Shown piece after piece: positions 1 through 9,761 of a stretch of DNA of 64,000 bases. Source of the stretch: Medicago truncatula (taxonomy: Eukaryota; Streptophyta; Magnoliopsida; Fabales; Fabaceae); the NCBI RefSeq assembly GCF_003473485.1, contig NC_053044.1, forward strand, positions 4,166,501 to 4,230,500, read 5' to 3'. A program made the translations under genes and the position numbers. How positions within the stretch are numbered: the stretch's first letter is position 1; each line of letters begins with the position of its first letter. The notes under the pieces were generated by a model that worked only from the letters and a program-made list of their open reading frames with translations, did no database searches and was not told the DNA's origin.

Positions 1-2615
1 CGTATCAGCGAAAGTTGTGTTAGGCGAGGAAACTTTGTAGATGTACCTCCAGTCAACGTCCATTCTTCCCATTCTAGCATGGTATGAAATCTTAGAGTCT
101 CCAATAAAGGAAATGGTTGAAACGAAGGACAATCCCTTCCATAGAACTCAGAACCAACACTCTTTACTGATTTTAGATTACCAAGAAAGAGTTTTTTGAG
201 ATTACCTAATTGTCCGAGGGGTGGCAGTCTTGAACAATTTTCACAACCCGCAATCCTCAAATACACTATGTTGTCAAATAAAGAACAACCCAACCAATTT
301 GGAAAGCTGTTTCCACCATAGCCAAAGATGGTAAGACTCTTCAAATTTGTCGACGGACGCAACTGTTCAAACACGGCACTTTGTATTTGTGAATTTGAAG
401 GGGTATCATCTGACCATCCTAGTACCAACTCGTCCATTTGTTTCTTCATCTCCAAATTTGCTTGAAAAGCATGGGATGGATCAGTTACATTTTGAAGCTG
501 TGAGATGGAAAGTCTTCCCTGTAAATGGAAATATTTTCCCAAATCTGCAATCTTCAATCCAATGTCTTGTTTACTAACAACAAAGCTCGACAGGGTTTGG
601 AGATTTTCTAGTTTGGAGAGTTGTACGGGCATTTCCTTCAATTGAGTGCCTCTGATGTCAAGGTGGCGTAGACTCACTAATTTCCCCATGTCCTTCGGCA
701 AATTAGTGAGATTCCAACAATTTGTCAACAACAAGGTCTGCAGATTGTAAAGCTTGCATGTTTCAGAGGGCAACCTTCCAATCATAGTGTCAGAGAGATT
801 TAAGTATCGTAGGTATATCAAACTTCCAATAGATTTTGGTAGTTTAATGATATTTGAGTACTTTAACAGAGACAACGCGTGTAACTGTTTCATTTGTGGC
901 AACAAGTCACAAACTAACTTCCCTGACACGGAATAATAAAGCCACTGAACTTCTTGTAATGGCAAGGATAAGAAGGTTCGTAGACCTTTTAAATCATCCA
1001 ATTTATCAAATTTATCATACGAGTCATATATCCCTCTATTGTATGACAAATGTCGCACCCTTTCATGTGGCTTATGTTCTTCCAACCTAATACAATAAGG
1101 AGATGAAACTATCGTAGCTAAATCATTGATGAGGTCATGCATTTCAAAGCTTACTTCCAGATCATCGATGGACCTTTGACGTATCAGACACCTCGACACT
1201 AGTTCATCAAAGTATTCTTCGGCTACTTTTTCCCAACTTTTCTCACTTTGAGGCTGAGGTACTAAACCTTCTGCAATCCACAACTGAACTACCATTTTTT
1301 TCTTTAAGATTGAATTCTTCGAAAAAATTGAACAATAAGCAAAACATCCTTTTAAAGGAGCAGGAAGATAACGATAGCTCAATAGCAGAGATGGTTGAAC
1401 CTCGTCATTTGTTAATTCCCAAATACTACTTTTTAAAACATCATTCCAATAATCTTGTGACAATTTGGTGCGAAGAAGACCCCTAAGTGCTATTGCAGCT
1501 AATCGTATCCCATCACACTTTTTGGCAATTTCTCTTCCAATTTTTTCTAGATCAGGTTGTTGTTGGTAGTTTCTTTCTACAAATGCATGACTTGCAAGTA
1601 TATTCCAGCAATCTTCAGTTTCCAAAGATCTTACATGGTGAACATAAAGAAAGGTTTGCATGGGTAGTGCAACTCTTTCATCTCGTGTTGTGATAATGAT
1701 CTTACTCCCTATTGCCCCAACATTAAAGATGTCATTCATACTATTCCAACCAACATATCTTCCATACCATATATCATCCAATACTAGCAAAAAACTTTTG
1801 TTCCTTAAACTTTGCTGCAACTTCACTTGTAGAATATTCAATTCATTAGCGGTGGTTTTTTCTGAAGTTACAGATTCAAGAAGAGTTTTAGTGACAGTGA
1901 CAACATTAAGATCTTTGGAGACATGTGCCCACCCTCTTACCTCAAATTTCTGCTTCACATCATGGTCATTGTAAAGGAGTTTAGCTAGCGTTGTTTTTCC
2001 TAGCCCTCCCATCCCCACAATGGAAATCACTCCTATTTTACTTCGACCATCTCCAACATCCTCTGCAAGTAAAAACTCTTTCAGTTTCTTTCTGTCATCA
2101 TCTCTGCCATAAATAGCAGATTCATCCCCCACAACAGAACTTGTAGGAGTTCCATGCCAAACACTGTTGGAAACACCTTCTTTTAAACCATGATTCTGGT
2201 TTCTCAAATGTTCTAATCTTTCAAGTAACTTTTGCAATTTAGAATTCATCTTTCTATTAAACCTTTTGAAACGAGAAGAGAGTTTTTTGAGTACCTTAGC
2301 AGATTGGGTTTCATACTCAGCTTCCACTCTGCACCGCAATGACTCAGTGTTAATTTCGTCAAACAAATCTTCAGCTTCGAATACAGCATCTTGCAGCATA
2401 TTCAACCACTCCTTGACAGCAGAATTAGCGATCTGTTTCTCCTCAGCATCATTCAGTACAGCTTGAAGACTCAACAGTGTTATTTTCAGCTTATCCAACA
2501 GTGGAACATCGAGCTTCATGTTTCGAAAGAAGTTGATGAACTCACCGGAAACAATCTTTTGCAACAATAGTTTCACAGAAGCTGAAAGAATCCCTTCTCC
2601 CACAATAGTCGCCAT
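1..2615 (-). CDS. CC-NB-ARC-LRR (CNL) resistance protein, RPP13-like, partial (CNL-1)
   Basis: An intracellular immune receptor of the CNL class, which senses pathogen effectors and triggers defence. The ATG is at 2615 and the frame stays open for 871 codons to the window edge, so the C-terminal LRR lies outside. Seen in order: an Rx-type coiled-coil N-domain (residues ~1-160), P-loop GMGGLGKTT (201-209), kinase-2 LLVLDDIW, RNBS-B IIITTRDER, winged helix CFAYCSIF, MHD motif (492-494), then LRRs of the form FPRLTQLSL up to the edge. Oddity: the GLPLAA motif reads GIRLAA (369-374), whereas the other copies keep GLPLAA. The start fits the family N-terminus MATIVGE. No intron is seen. It is a tandem partner of CNL-2. 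It could be functional if the unseen C-terminus is intact; the altered GLPL motif argues for caution. Confidence 0.9.
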   Translation of the reverse strand, partial: MATIVGEGILSASVKLLLQKIVSGEFINFFRNMKLDVPLLDKLKITLLSLQAVLNDAEEKQIANSAVKEWLNMLQDAVFEAEDLFDEINTESLRCRVEAEYETQSAKVLKKLSSRFKRFNRKMNSKLQKLLERLEHLRNQNHGLKEGVSNSVWHGTPTSSVVGDESAIYGRDDDRKKLKEFLLAEDVGDGRSKIGVISIVGMGGLGKTTLAKLLYNDHDVKQKFEVRGWAHVSKDLNVVTVTKTLLESVTSEKTTANELNILQVKLQQSLRNKSFLLVLDDIWYGRYVGWNSMNDIFNVGAIGSKIIITTRDERVALPMQTFLYVHHVRSLETEDCWNILASHAFVERNYQQQPDLEKIGREIAKKCDGIRLAAIALRGLLRTKLSQDYWNDVLKSSIWELTNDEVQPSLLLSYRYLPAPLKGCFAYCSIFSKNSILKKKMVVQLWIAEGLVPQPQSEKSWEKVAEEYFDELVSRCLIRQRSIDDLEVSFEMHDLINDLATIVSSPYCIRLEEHKPHERVRHLSYNRGIYDSYDKFDKLDDLKGLRTFLSLPLQEVQWLYYSVSGKLVCDLLPQMKQLHALSLLKYSNIIKLPKSIGSLIYLRYLNLSDTMIGRLPSETCKLYNLQTLLLTNCWNLTNLPKDMGKLVSLRHLDIRGTQLKEMPVQLSKLENLQTLSSFVVSKQDIGLKIADLGKYFHLQGRLSISQLQNVTDPSHAFQANLEMKKQMDELVLGWSDDTPSNSQIQSAVFEQLRPSTNLKSLTIFGYGGNSFPNWLGCSLFDNIVYLRIAGCENCSRLPPLGQLGNLKKLFLGNLKSVKSVGSEFYGRDCPSFQPFPLLETLRFHTMLEWEEWTLTGGTSTKFPRLTQLSLI

Positions 2616-3110
2616 AACTTAGTTCACAGGTAAGAATAGAATAGTTTCAGAAATCACCTATAAGAAAATGCAGCATAACAAGAGTTATCAAGTTATTGCA
2701 GCGTAGAAGAAAATGCTACAGAAGTGGATTGAGTGGTTAACTGTTTGTGGCCACTACTTCCCATATCCTATTGTTAGTCAATATTAGTGAACAAACAAAT
2801 ATCTTCCCTCTTTGCATCTTTATTGTATCAAGTCCCTATTTATGCTACTAAGATAAATAATTCAAAATATCTTTTTGTATTAGTAGATTTGTTGGATATT
2901 GTACACTCAAGGCAAAAATAATTCAAAATTTAAATTCAATTTAAAATAATTAAATATAATAAAAATTATATTTTTTACTATAAATATAAAAAAATTATAT
3001 TGATCATTTGGATGTGATAAAACTTTAGGATGTTGGAGTCACTCCGAGTGTTCACATTGAAAAATAAGTCTTTTTTGAATGTTAAACTTTTTATAAGCAA
3101 AAGATTTTCC
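2616..3110 (-). promoter_or_regulatory. Upstream region of CNL-1, duplicated at CNL-2
   Basis: This stretch upstream of the CNL-1 start closely matches 25361-26080 upstream of CNL-2. Shared landmarks are ACTTAGTTCACA next to the ATG, GAATAGTTTCAGAAATCA, GAAGAAAATGCTACAGAAG, and a distal block ending TTCACATTGAAAAATAAG. The two genes were therefore duplicated with about 0.5 kb of promoter. I could not fix a TATA box or a transcription start. Confidence 0.7.
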
Positions 3111-3556
3111 ACACTTATAAGGCTAAGCAACTCATACTGTATTTAGATAAACCACATGACTCATACATACAAGCAGAAGAGTATAAGATTTTAGTTAAAT
3201 ATTAGTAATGCACACATTGAAATAAAAAACTATTTCTAGAAGTCCAAATTAACAAAATAAACTTAACCAATATCACTACATTGTTGCAACTTAAGCAAAT
3301 TCTGAAAAACTGAATTACATATCATGAAGGATTCGGATTATTGTCTAGAGTAAATGGAGGCATTCTGGTTATGTACCTGAATTCAATTGAAAAGTATTTT
3401 AAAAAAGTTATAAATTGCAATGGTTGTGAGATTCTATAAAGTGTGGAAAGTCAAAGTACAAGTATAATAGAAGATACAAACTTAGAGAAAAATCAAATAC
3501 AAAATACACAAATACACTGAAACTTCAAAATAAATTTGTCATTATATTAATTAGTA
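3111..3556. other. AT-rich intergenic stretch, nothing recognised
   Basis: No open frame, repeat or RNA signal that I can support. Confidence 0.5.
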
Positions 3557-4280
3557 TTGTGTTTGTTTTTACGCTGGATTTTGGAGCATTTGACATGTCC
3601 TTACCCAAGGAAGAGGGGTAAAAATTGGGTCCCACATATCTCATGCGCCAGGAGATGGCTTCCTACTAGGGGGCATTCTGATGTGCAACATTACCGCTTA
3701 CTGCTTATCATTTGGAGGTTGATGATGTCTGGTGGTGTATGTACGACGACCGGAGGGAGGCCCTTCCATTTGAGGAGATCTATACTTATTTCGGCTGGAT
3801 GCTCTACAGAAAGCAGAGGGTGTACCGTCACCTGTCTGAGCGGGTGAAGAGACAATTCGAACATCCTCATACACCCGTCAGTTGTGCAGCCTATTCCTAC
3901 ATATCAGGTCCCACAGGCTTTCACTGACTTCCATGTGTATTGCGTTCCTCTGGACCAGTGGGGTCCGAGGGTAGTTGGTGAGTGGTAGCATGTCCCTACC
4001 TACATGGTTTGGTATCCGAAGGTGTCTCACACGAAGATTCTACCACTTGTTGATGGATCTCCTCCCAGGTCAGCGAAGTGGGAGCAACTTATAGCGGAGG
4101 AGTATGCTAGAGAGATGCCCATTGGATCTTATCAGGAACTGCGTTCAGATTGCAGACCAGGCGTTGGATAGGAGGAACAAGTTGAGCATGGAGGATCTAC
4201 TGGAGGCCTTGAGCCATATTAGTAGTACTAGTCGACCAGCCCTGACATATTCTATCGCGAGGCAGCGGAGGCAGCATTGA
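3557..4280 (+). pseudogene. Plant mobile domain (PMD, transposon-associated) gene fragment, frameshifted
   Basis: The reading is split over at least three frames. One frame (to 3847) has a GHSDVQHYRLLL segment. A second (3712-3927) has LPFEEIYTYFGWMLYRKQ followed by YRHLSERVKRQFEHP. A third frame towards the end (about 4140-4280) has QIADQALDRRNKLSMEDLLE and ends in a TGA. The PFEEI..GW..Y..R.YRHLPERV.RQ pattern is that of the plant mobile domain found in MAIN/MAIL-type proteins and in MULE or Gypsy passengers. It is a decayed relic with no function expected. The family call rests on motif memory and not on a search. Confidence 0.55.
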
Positions 4281-5042
4281 TTTTTATTTCACTTTATGCA
4301 CAGTGTGACTTTGTTGATGTAACCTTATGATTTAATTTATTTTTGGTAGTGATTTTATAATTTAATTGAATGAATGTAAGTTTGGATGAGAAAATGATTG
4401 AATGAATGTCTTTTTGAATGTTTGTGGCTAATACAAAAATTCATTTTCAAATGCTGGAAATGCTTCTGCTGCCTCTGTATGTCTTCATGGCAGATTGATA
4501 ATTAACTACCGTTAAGGGCAACAGTAGTTAACTATCGTCAATTTTTTATCAGCTTCAGTTAACCACCGCTGCAATTCTGGTACAAATGTCGGGCACCACC
4601 AACATTTCCAGATACTTTCTCATCAATTATTAGTCTCTCAATTATCAAACTCTCTCAAAATCTCTACCAAAATCACCCAATTTCATTTTTAGAAAATTCA
4701 TCCAAGTTTCTTCAACAAAATCACAAGTAAGTAATCATAGTGCTATTACATGCATTTTAGTTGGTATATGTTTTTTTAATATAATTTTAGTTTTAGGGTT
4801 TATTTAAATTTTGATTTTTTTTGGTAAAAAATGATTAAATGTTTACATGTAAAGTATTATGAATCCTTCTTAGACTAGATTTAAGTTGATTAAATGTTTG
4901 GATGCTTGCATGTTTGTGTTTTAGTTTTAGGGTTTATGTATAATTTGCACTCAAAGTGTTTGATGAAATGTTTGAATGAGTTTTTCATTGATTTTTTTTA
5001 ATTTCTTATGACGTAGATCTGAAATGGTGTAGATTTGAAACA
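4281..5042. repeat. Non-coding stretch with MULE-type terminal motifs around GTTAAC
   Basis: At about 4500-4580 there are several copies of a motif like TTAACTACCG, CAGTAGTTAACTA and CAGTTAACCACCGCTG. The same type of motif sits at both ends of the MULE at 27-31 kb. It is followed by a C/A-rich leader-like stretch (4610-4730) and then by the MULE N-terminal coding scrap at 5043. I infer that this is the 5' terminal part of a second, truncated MULE. The rest of the stretch holds nothing I can name. Confidence 0.45.
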
Positions 5043-5299
5043 ATGGACAATTTGTTTAATGCTCAAGTATATGTTTCAACGATGGAAAGCTTAATTTGTT
5101 CAAGGTTCGGGACGATGTCACGTTAAAAGATCTGAATGATCAACTGAATGAAATCAACAAAGGACTCAACCACATAGACATAAGGAGGGTGAAATACGTT
5201 TGGTACGAACGTCCATCGTTCAACTCCAAGGGGAGATTGACATTCAATCGACCAGAGTTAACGAATGACGACGACGTGAGGAAAAATATGCTATTTTAG
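5043..5299 (+). pseudogene. MULE transposase N-terminal fragment
   Basis: An ATG at 5043 opens MDNLFNAQVYVST. A frame change near 5080 leads into DGKLNLFKVRDDVTLKDL, then WYERPSFNSKGRLTF and ELTNDDDVR, and a stop at 5297-5299. The ending 'F.L.NDDDV' is typical of the N-terminal part of plant MuDR-like (MULE) transposases. The catalytic domain is absent, so this is a truncated and frameshifted relic. Together with the GTTAAC motifs just upstream it looks like the left end of a broken MULE. The call rests on motif recall only. Confidence 0.5.
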
Positions 5300-6048
5300 T
5301 TTTAAATTTATTAGTGTATGCGCCGCCAAAATAAAGTGCGCTCTAGCGCAACGCCATTTTTTAGGTTGGTCGCACCGCAATTCTGCAATATTTTCATGCT
5401 ATTATTTTTTAGGTTGGCCGTACCACAATCCCACAATTTTTTTATACTATTATTTTAGCCACATGTAAAAATAAATCCTGGATCCACCTTTGAGTTGAAT
5501 TGCTTTAGTTTATGCTTGATTCTACAATGATAAAAATTGATTTTCAACGAATAATTTTGTAAAAACGATTTTACTTAAAAGTAGGTAAATGTAATTTTTT
5601 TTTTATACATTTAAGTAAAAGTGTGTTGAACAAAATATTTAAGTGTTCCCTAAAAAAATATTTGTGTAAAAAAAAAAAACATTTAGACTGAAAAGCGCAA
5701 AAAAATTTAACCTCAAGCTAATATTAATTTTAGAGGTAAAATCAATTCTTTTTTTTTTTCAAGAAAAATCAATTCTACTTAAAAACAACTAAACATATCA
5801 AAATAAATATTTACATTTTCAAAATCAATTTTGACTGCTCCAAAGTTTAGAATCCAAACATTTAAAAAAGATTAAATACTTTTTTTTTTTTGAGGGGAGA
5901 TTAAATACTTGTAAACAAGTTAATAAAATATTTTGTCATAGAAAAAACAAGTTAATAAAATAAGTTATAATCCTTTGTAAAAAAAATAAAAATATAATCG
6001 TGATGAAATATTAATTATTTTTTGTCTTACCAAACCATAGGTTGAACC
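5300..6048. other. AT-rich intergenic stretch
   Basis: Poly-A/T runs and low-complexity sequence. No gene seen. Confidence 0.5.
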
Positions 6049-6500
6049 GGTTTGTGAGTAAGAAAAAGAAAAAGTTTAAACCGGATTAAGACAATACTAA
6101 CCCTTCCTATAGTTTCACCATAGGTTGTACAGATAGGGTTTCAACTTTCAATAGTTTCACCAAATCGATCGCTGATTTCATAACCCACTTCTCAATTCTT
6201 TACTTTATTACTTCGTCTTCTCTTATTATCGATCTGATCTGATTGATTCAATTGTTGATGATGGTTTTCATATATTTATTCGTCATCTACAACATTGAGT
6301 TTTGTTTGTTCATTCATCAATGTTATTCAACTACTTCTACCGTAATTTCCTTGATTAATGGCATTACAAAAGTGATGGATTCGACGGAGGAGCTTGGACA
6401 ACTGCCTAACCAACTTCAAATTCTGAAAGGCCCTTCCTTTCTTCATTCTGCTGCTGCTCAAAATCAATCCCACAAAGGTTATTTCTGTTTGTTCTTGTTT
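6049..6500 (+). repeat. Direct duplication, copy A (promoter and first exon), partner 7155-7455
   Basis: The AAGAAAAAGAAAAAGTTT leader, the 'GGTTTCAACTTTCAATAG' block and the ATGGTTTTCAT..TATTTATTCGTC block recur in the same order at 7155-7455. This is a local tandem duplication of an upstream region plus first exon. Confidence 0.75.
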
Positions 6501-7088
6501 ATTACCACTTTATATCTGATACACTAGTTACTTACTTGTCTTTATATACTATGAAAGATGAAAGGATAGTTAGCTTTGAAGCACTCATACTTTTGATCAA
6601 ACCATGTCCGACACCGACACAATATTGACACATGTAATTACAATCATTGATTAGGACTGAGAAATCTAAATCATTGATTTTGATTCCTCAAAGAATCCCC
6701 ATTCACGCTTTCTGAGTTATCAAAAATAGTTGTTTGCTTTTAAGAACTTTTAATCACATTTGTTTTTCTTCTTCTCATATTAGAGTCTCCGATAGAAGTC
6801 GACAAAGACATTGGAAGGCTTATAGGCAAGGCTTCTACTACTGTTGTTGTTGAGGAAATGGCTACATCAACCAGTTGTAGCAAAATTGACTCTTTGCCTA
6901 TTAACGAGGCCCCAAAGAATGGGGAATCACTCAGATGCGATTTTGTGGAGTTCGAAACATTTGCGAACGATCCTGTGTCCAATTCTAGTTGTATGCTGGA
7001 AATTGTAAGGTCTGATGTGGCAATTGAAGACATGAATCAGGAGCCACAAATGGAAAACCAGAGTAAAGATGCAAATGTATCCAACTGA
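6243..7088 (+). CDS. Small hypothetical protein, two-exon model (6243-6477, 6784-7088)
   Basis: I do not recognise this protein. The model uses donor AAAG/GT at 6478 and acceptor TATTAG at 6783. The join keeps the frame (phase 1) from QNQSHK into ESPIEVDKDIGRL, ending QSKDANVSN at a TGA (7086-7088). Translation could start at 6243, giving a hydrophobic leader, or at 6375 (MDSTEELGQLPNQL). I favour 6375, because the upstream part resembles a 5' UTR. Exon 2 is rich in Ser, Asp and Glu and shows no domain. A second copy of the first exon lies at 7312. A relic or transposon-related origin is possible, since a Transposase_24-like exon follows at 8197. Confidence 0.4.
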
Positions 7089-7154
7089 CAAGCTTGCCTA
7101 AATATTAGTAATGTTCATCATCCAGGTTTGATGGCTCTAAACCAAACCACACTG

Positions 7155-7455
7155 CAAGTAAGAAAAAGAAAAAGTTTGAACCGGATTAGTTCAATATAAA
7201 ACATTCTCACTCAGATAGATAGATAGATATGGTTTCAACTTTCAATAGCTTCACTGGCGAGCGGCGCTGAAATAAGAGTCTGATTTCAATCCTCCGCTAG
7301 ATCTGATTCAATTGTCGACGATGGTTTTCATTTATTTATTCGTCATCTACAACATTGACTTTTGTTTGGTCATTCATCAATGTTATTCACCTATTACAAC
7401 CATGATTTCCTTGATTAATCATATTGCAAAAGAGGTGGATCAAAGCCAAGGTATA
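7155..7455 (+). repeat. Direct duplication, copy B, with duplicated first exon at 7312
   Basis: Matches 6049-6500. The ATG at 7321 and the hydrophobic stretch FIYLFVIYNI are kept, and a donor-like AAG/GTATAT follows near 7452. It contains a short GATA microsatellite (about 7214-7230) that copy A lacks. No clean splice to a downstream exon was found. Confidence 0.65.
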
Positions 7456-7706
7456 TTTTTTTTGTTCTTTTGCTTTAGAAATTTACAAGTCTGAACTTAA
7501 TTATTTTCTGCGTTAACTCATTTATAATATGCATTGCCGAGAAGTAAAACTCACATGTATGTGAACTAACCAATAGAGTAGTAATCTGAGTGGTTTTGTT
7601 GGAACTTGAATGTATGAATGTTGCGTGTAGCGTTAATATGGAACCATACACTCATTTGTTGGATTGTCAGATTTAATGTGGATAATATGGATAAATTCTT
7701 ATTCAC

Positions 7707-8196
7707 ATGTTAGAACTATGGATTGTTGGATTTTTTTTGTATTGTCTAATATCATCTTTCCTGTTGGATCTTGCTTTTTTTTTTGTTGCTCATGTTTACA
7801 TAACTTCTCCGTGGCATTTGGCTAGTATTGTTTCTATGCTAGAACATGTGTATGGTTTTGCAGCTATGAAGAAGAGTTATGAGTTGTTGAAGGGTAGGGT
7901 TAGTTATGCTTCTGTTTTTGTTTGTGGGTATTTGCTTATCTGTGAGGTTATGGGAAGGATGTTTAGTGTGGTGGTGGTGCATGATGTGTTTTCTAGGATT
8001 GTTATTGGCGGGTTTTTGGTTGGTGTGCTTATTATTGTGAATTTGGTTGTCATGTTGGTGTCGAGTGAGTTTTACTATGTTTGTAAGAGTTATCATCATC
8101 ATCATCATCATCAACAAGGGATTGATAAGTGCATTGCATGATCATCTTGTTGGCAGAAAACTAAAGTTTGTCTTGTTCATGTTATGTTTATTACAG
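7707..8196 (+). pseudogene. Fragment of a plant multi-pass membrane protein, frameshifted
   Basis: An open frame from the ATG at 7707 gives 144 residues with several hydrophobic segments. It contains ITSPWHLASIVSMLEHVYG, AAMKKSYELLKG, FSRIVIGGFLVGVLIIVNLV and FYYVCKSYHH. I recall this pattern from a plant-specific family of integral membrane proteins often annotated 'polyadenylate-binding protein 1-B-binding protein', whose molecular role is unclear. The His pair has grown to HHHHHH by a CAT microsatellite (8094-8114). After GIDK two bases appear to be missing: the frame ends at IA and a stop, while the next frame reads SALHDHL. Only the C-terminal part of the family is present. It lies between a duplicated exon and a transposase-like exon, so it may be a captured gene fragment. 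Confidence 0.5.
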
Positions 8197-8304
8197 GCTG
8201 AAGAGTTGGGTTGTGAGCCCACGTTAGATGAGCTCTTTGTAAAAACTCACACCAAAAGGAAGAACCCACGTTACTATTTCAACAACCGTAATTTCCTTGA
8301 TTAA
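8197..8304 (+). pseudogene. Transposase_24 / En-Spm-associated exon fragment
   Basis: After an acceptor TTACAG at 8196 the frame reads AEELGCEPTLDELFVKTHTK and stops at 8302-8304. The pattern 'ELG.EPT..E.F..TH.K' is that of the short conserved box in plant Ptta/En-Spm transposase-related proteins. It is only 35 residues, with no upstream catalytic part in this window. The call is by motif recall. Confidence 0.45.
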
Positions 8305-9110
8305 TCTTATTTTACAAAGGGAATGATTACTTTGATCTAGCAGCGGCTCTTTCATGTCCTCCAGCTCATTCAAGTTAACTGTAATTTCCTTTGACCTTTC
8401 TTTTTGTAAGCAAATCGATAAAACAAAAAATTATATTAGTTGTATTATTTTATTCAAAAGTTGTAAAAGGTTGTGTTTAACTAGTAATGAAATCATGTTT
8501 ATAAAGTAGTGTTGTTTCTACTACTAACATCAAGAACAATATAACGATCTTCGTCTACAAGTATATATGTTATTCAAAAGTGATACATGTTATGTTATCA
8601 CATGCATATCTTATTCCAACAAATCGATGTTATCAAGCCTGGAAAACAGAAGTTTTGTTAATGTAGCAATGCAAAGGTTCCATTGCCAGATATCTTAATA
8701 TATTCAAAGGAACATTAATTTGTTATGAAGATAGTGCGTTTAAGTCAACTGTAGAATAATCTGAGAAGTTTTTAGATATGTACATTACGCATGAATAAGT
8801 CAAGAAAAAGTCAAAAGAGTATATCAGTAATTGCTCACAAGTCTCTTTTCCAATATGTGTGTACTCCCTTGCTTCTCACGATCAATGTTCAAAATTCACA
8901 TTAATAAACACACATGATGGCCATTTCTTCATCCAGGTTTTCTGATACAGAGCAAGACATTACTATGGCATAGACTTTGTAGCCACCACCCTACCATGCT
9001 AGCTTTCCTATTCCACCACCCTACTATTGACAATAAGGCCAACAAGCCACCATTTTTGACATTTTCTATTTTTACTAGATTGTGTTTCCATTATTATTTC
9101 AACTACCATA
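8305..9110. other. Intergenic, AT-rich
   Basis: No supported gene. The part from about 8940 may belong to the inverted LTR piece that follows. Confidence 0.4.
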
Positions 9111-9524
9111 TGGCTCATAAACCAAGAGAGAATCCACTCTCTAACTCTCAAAAGAGAAACTCAAGTTTTATATATTTCAAATTGTGAGGATACATGAAGA
9201 AAATGACCTTATTTATAGTAATCCTAGAATGATACAAATCATGAAATTGAAACAGCCTAGTAATTGCACCACCCCTAGTATTCATAGCCTCTACTAAATT
9301 GCATCATCCCTTAACTCATTGAAACCACCATGGTTGACACACAACCATCTAGCCATTTATGTTAACATTTAATTTTCAGCATTCTACAGTTGCATCTAAG
9401 GCCTCTAGGATTACTATAAATAAGGCTATTTCCTTCATGTATTATCACAATTTGAAATATATAAAAAAACTTGAGTTTCTCATTTGAGAGTTAGAGAGTG
9501 GATTCTCTCTTGGTTTCTGAGCCA
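9111..9524. repeat. Inverted repeat of an LTR end (arms 9111-9229 and 9403-9524)
   Basis: The left arm is the reverse complement of the right arm. Shared landmarks are ACCAAGAGAGAATCCACTCT, CTAACTCTCAAA, GAGAAACTCAAG, ATATATTTCAAATTGTGA and TTATTTATAGTAATCCTAGA. The right arm carries TATAAATA (9415-9422), ends GAGCCA, and is followed by a primer site, so it is the R-U5 end of a 5' LTR. The left arm is the same LTR end facing the other way. About 170 bp separates them. Confidence 0.8.
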
Positions 9525-9761
9525 TATTGGCATCAGAGCAAGGTTCCAAATCCGGAGTTGAGTTTGAGTGAAAGAATCAACGAAAAGTTTGAGTTTTCTA
9601 AGGGTGTTGTTGAAGAAAAAGAGCTGCCACCTTTGAAACTCTACTTTGCGGCCATTTTTTCGCAAAACTAACGCCGCCATTGCGTTCGGAAGGCCGAAAA
9701 ACCTTGGATTGGAGGTTTTTGTCACCAACAGAGCCTCCACACGCATGGCCAAACGCTCGGT

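Noticed and set aside
7839..8117. Met/His-type frame on the minus strand
   Set aside because: Shadow of the membrane-protein fragment; the Met run comes from the CAT microsatellite.
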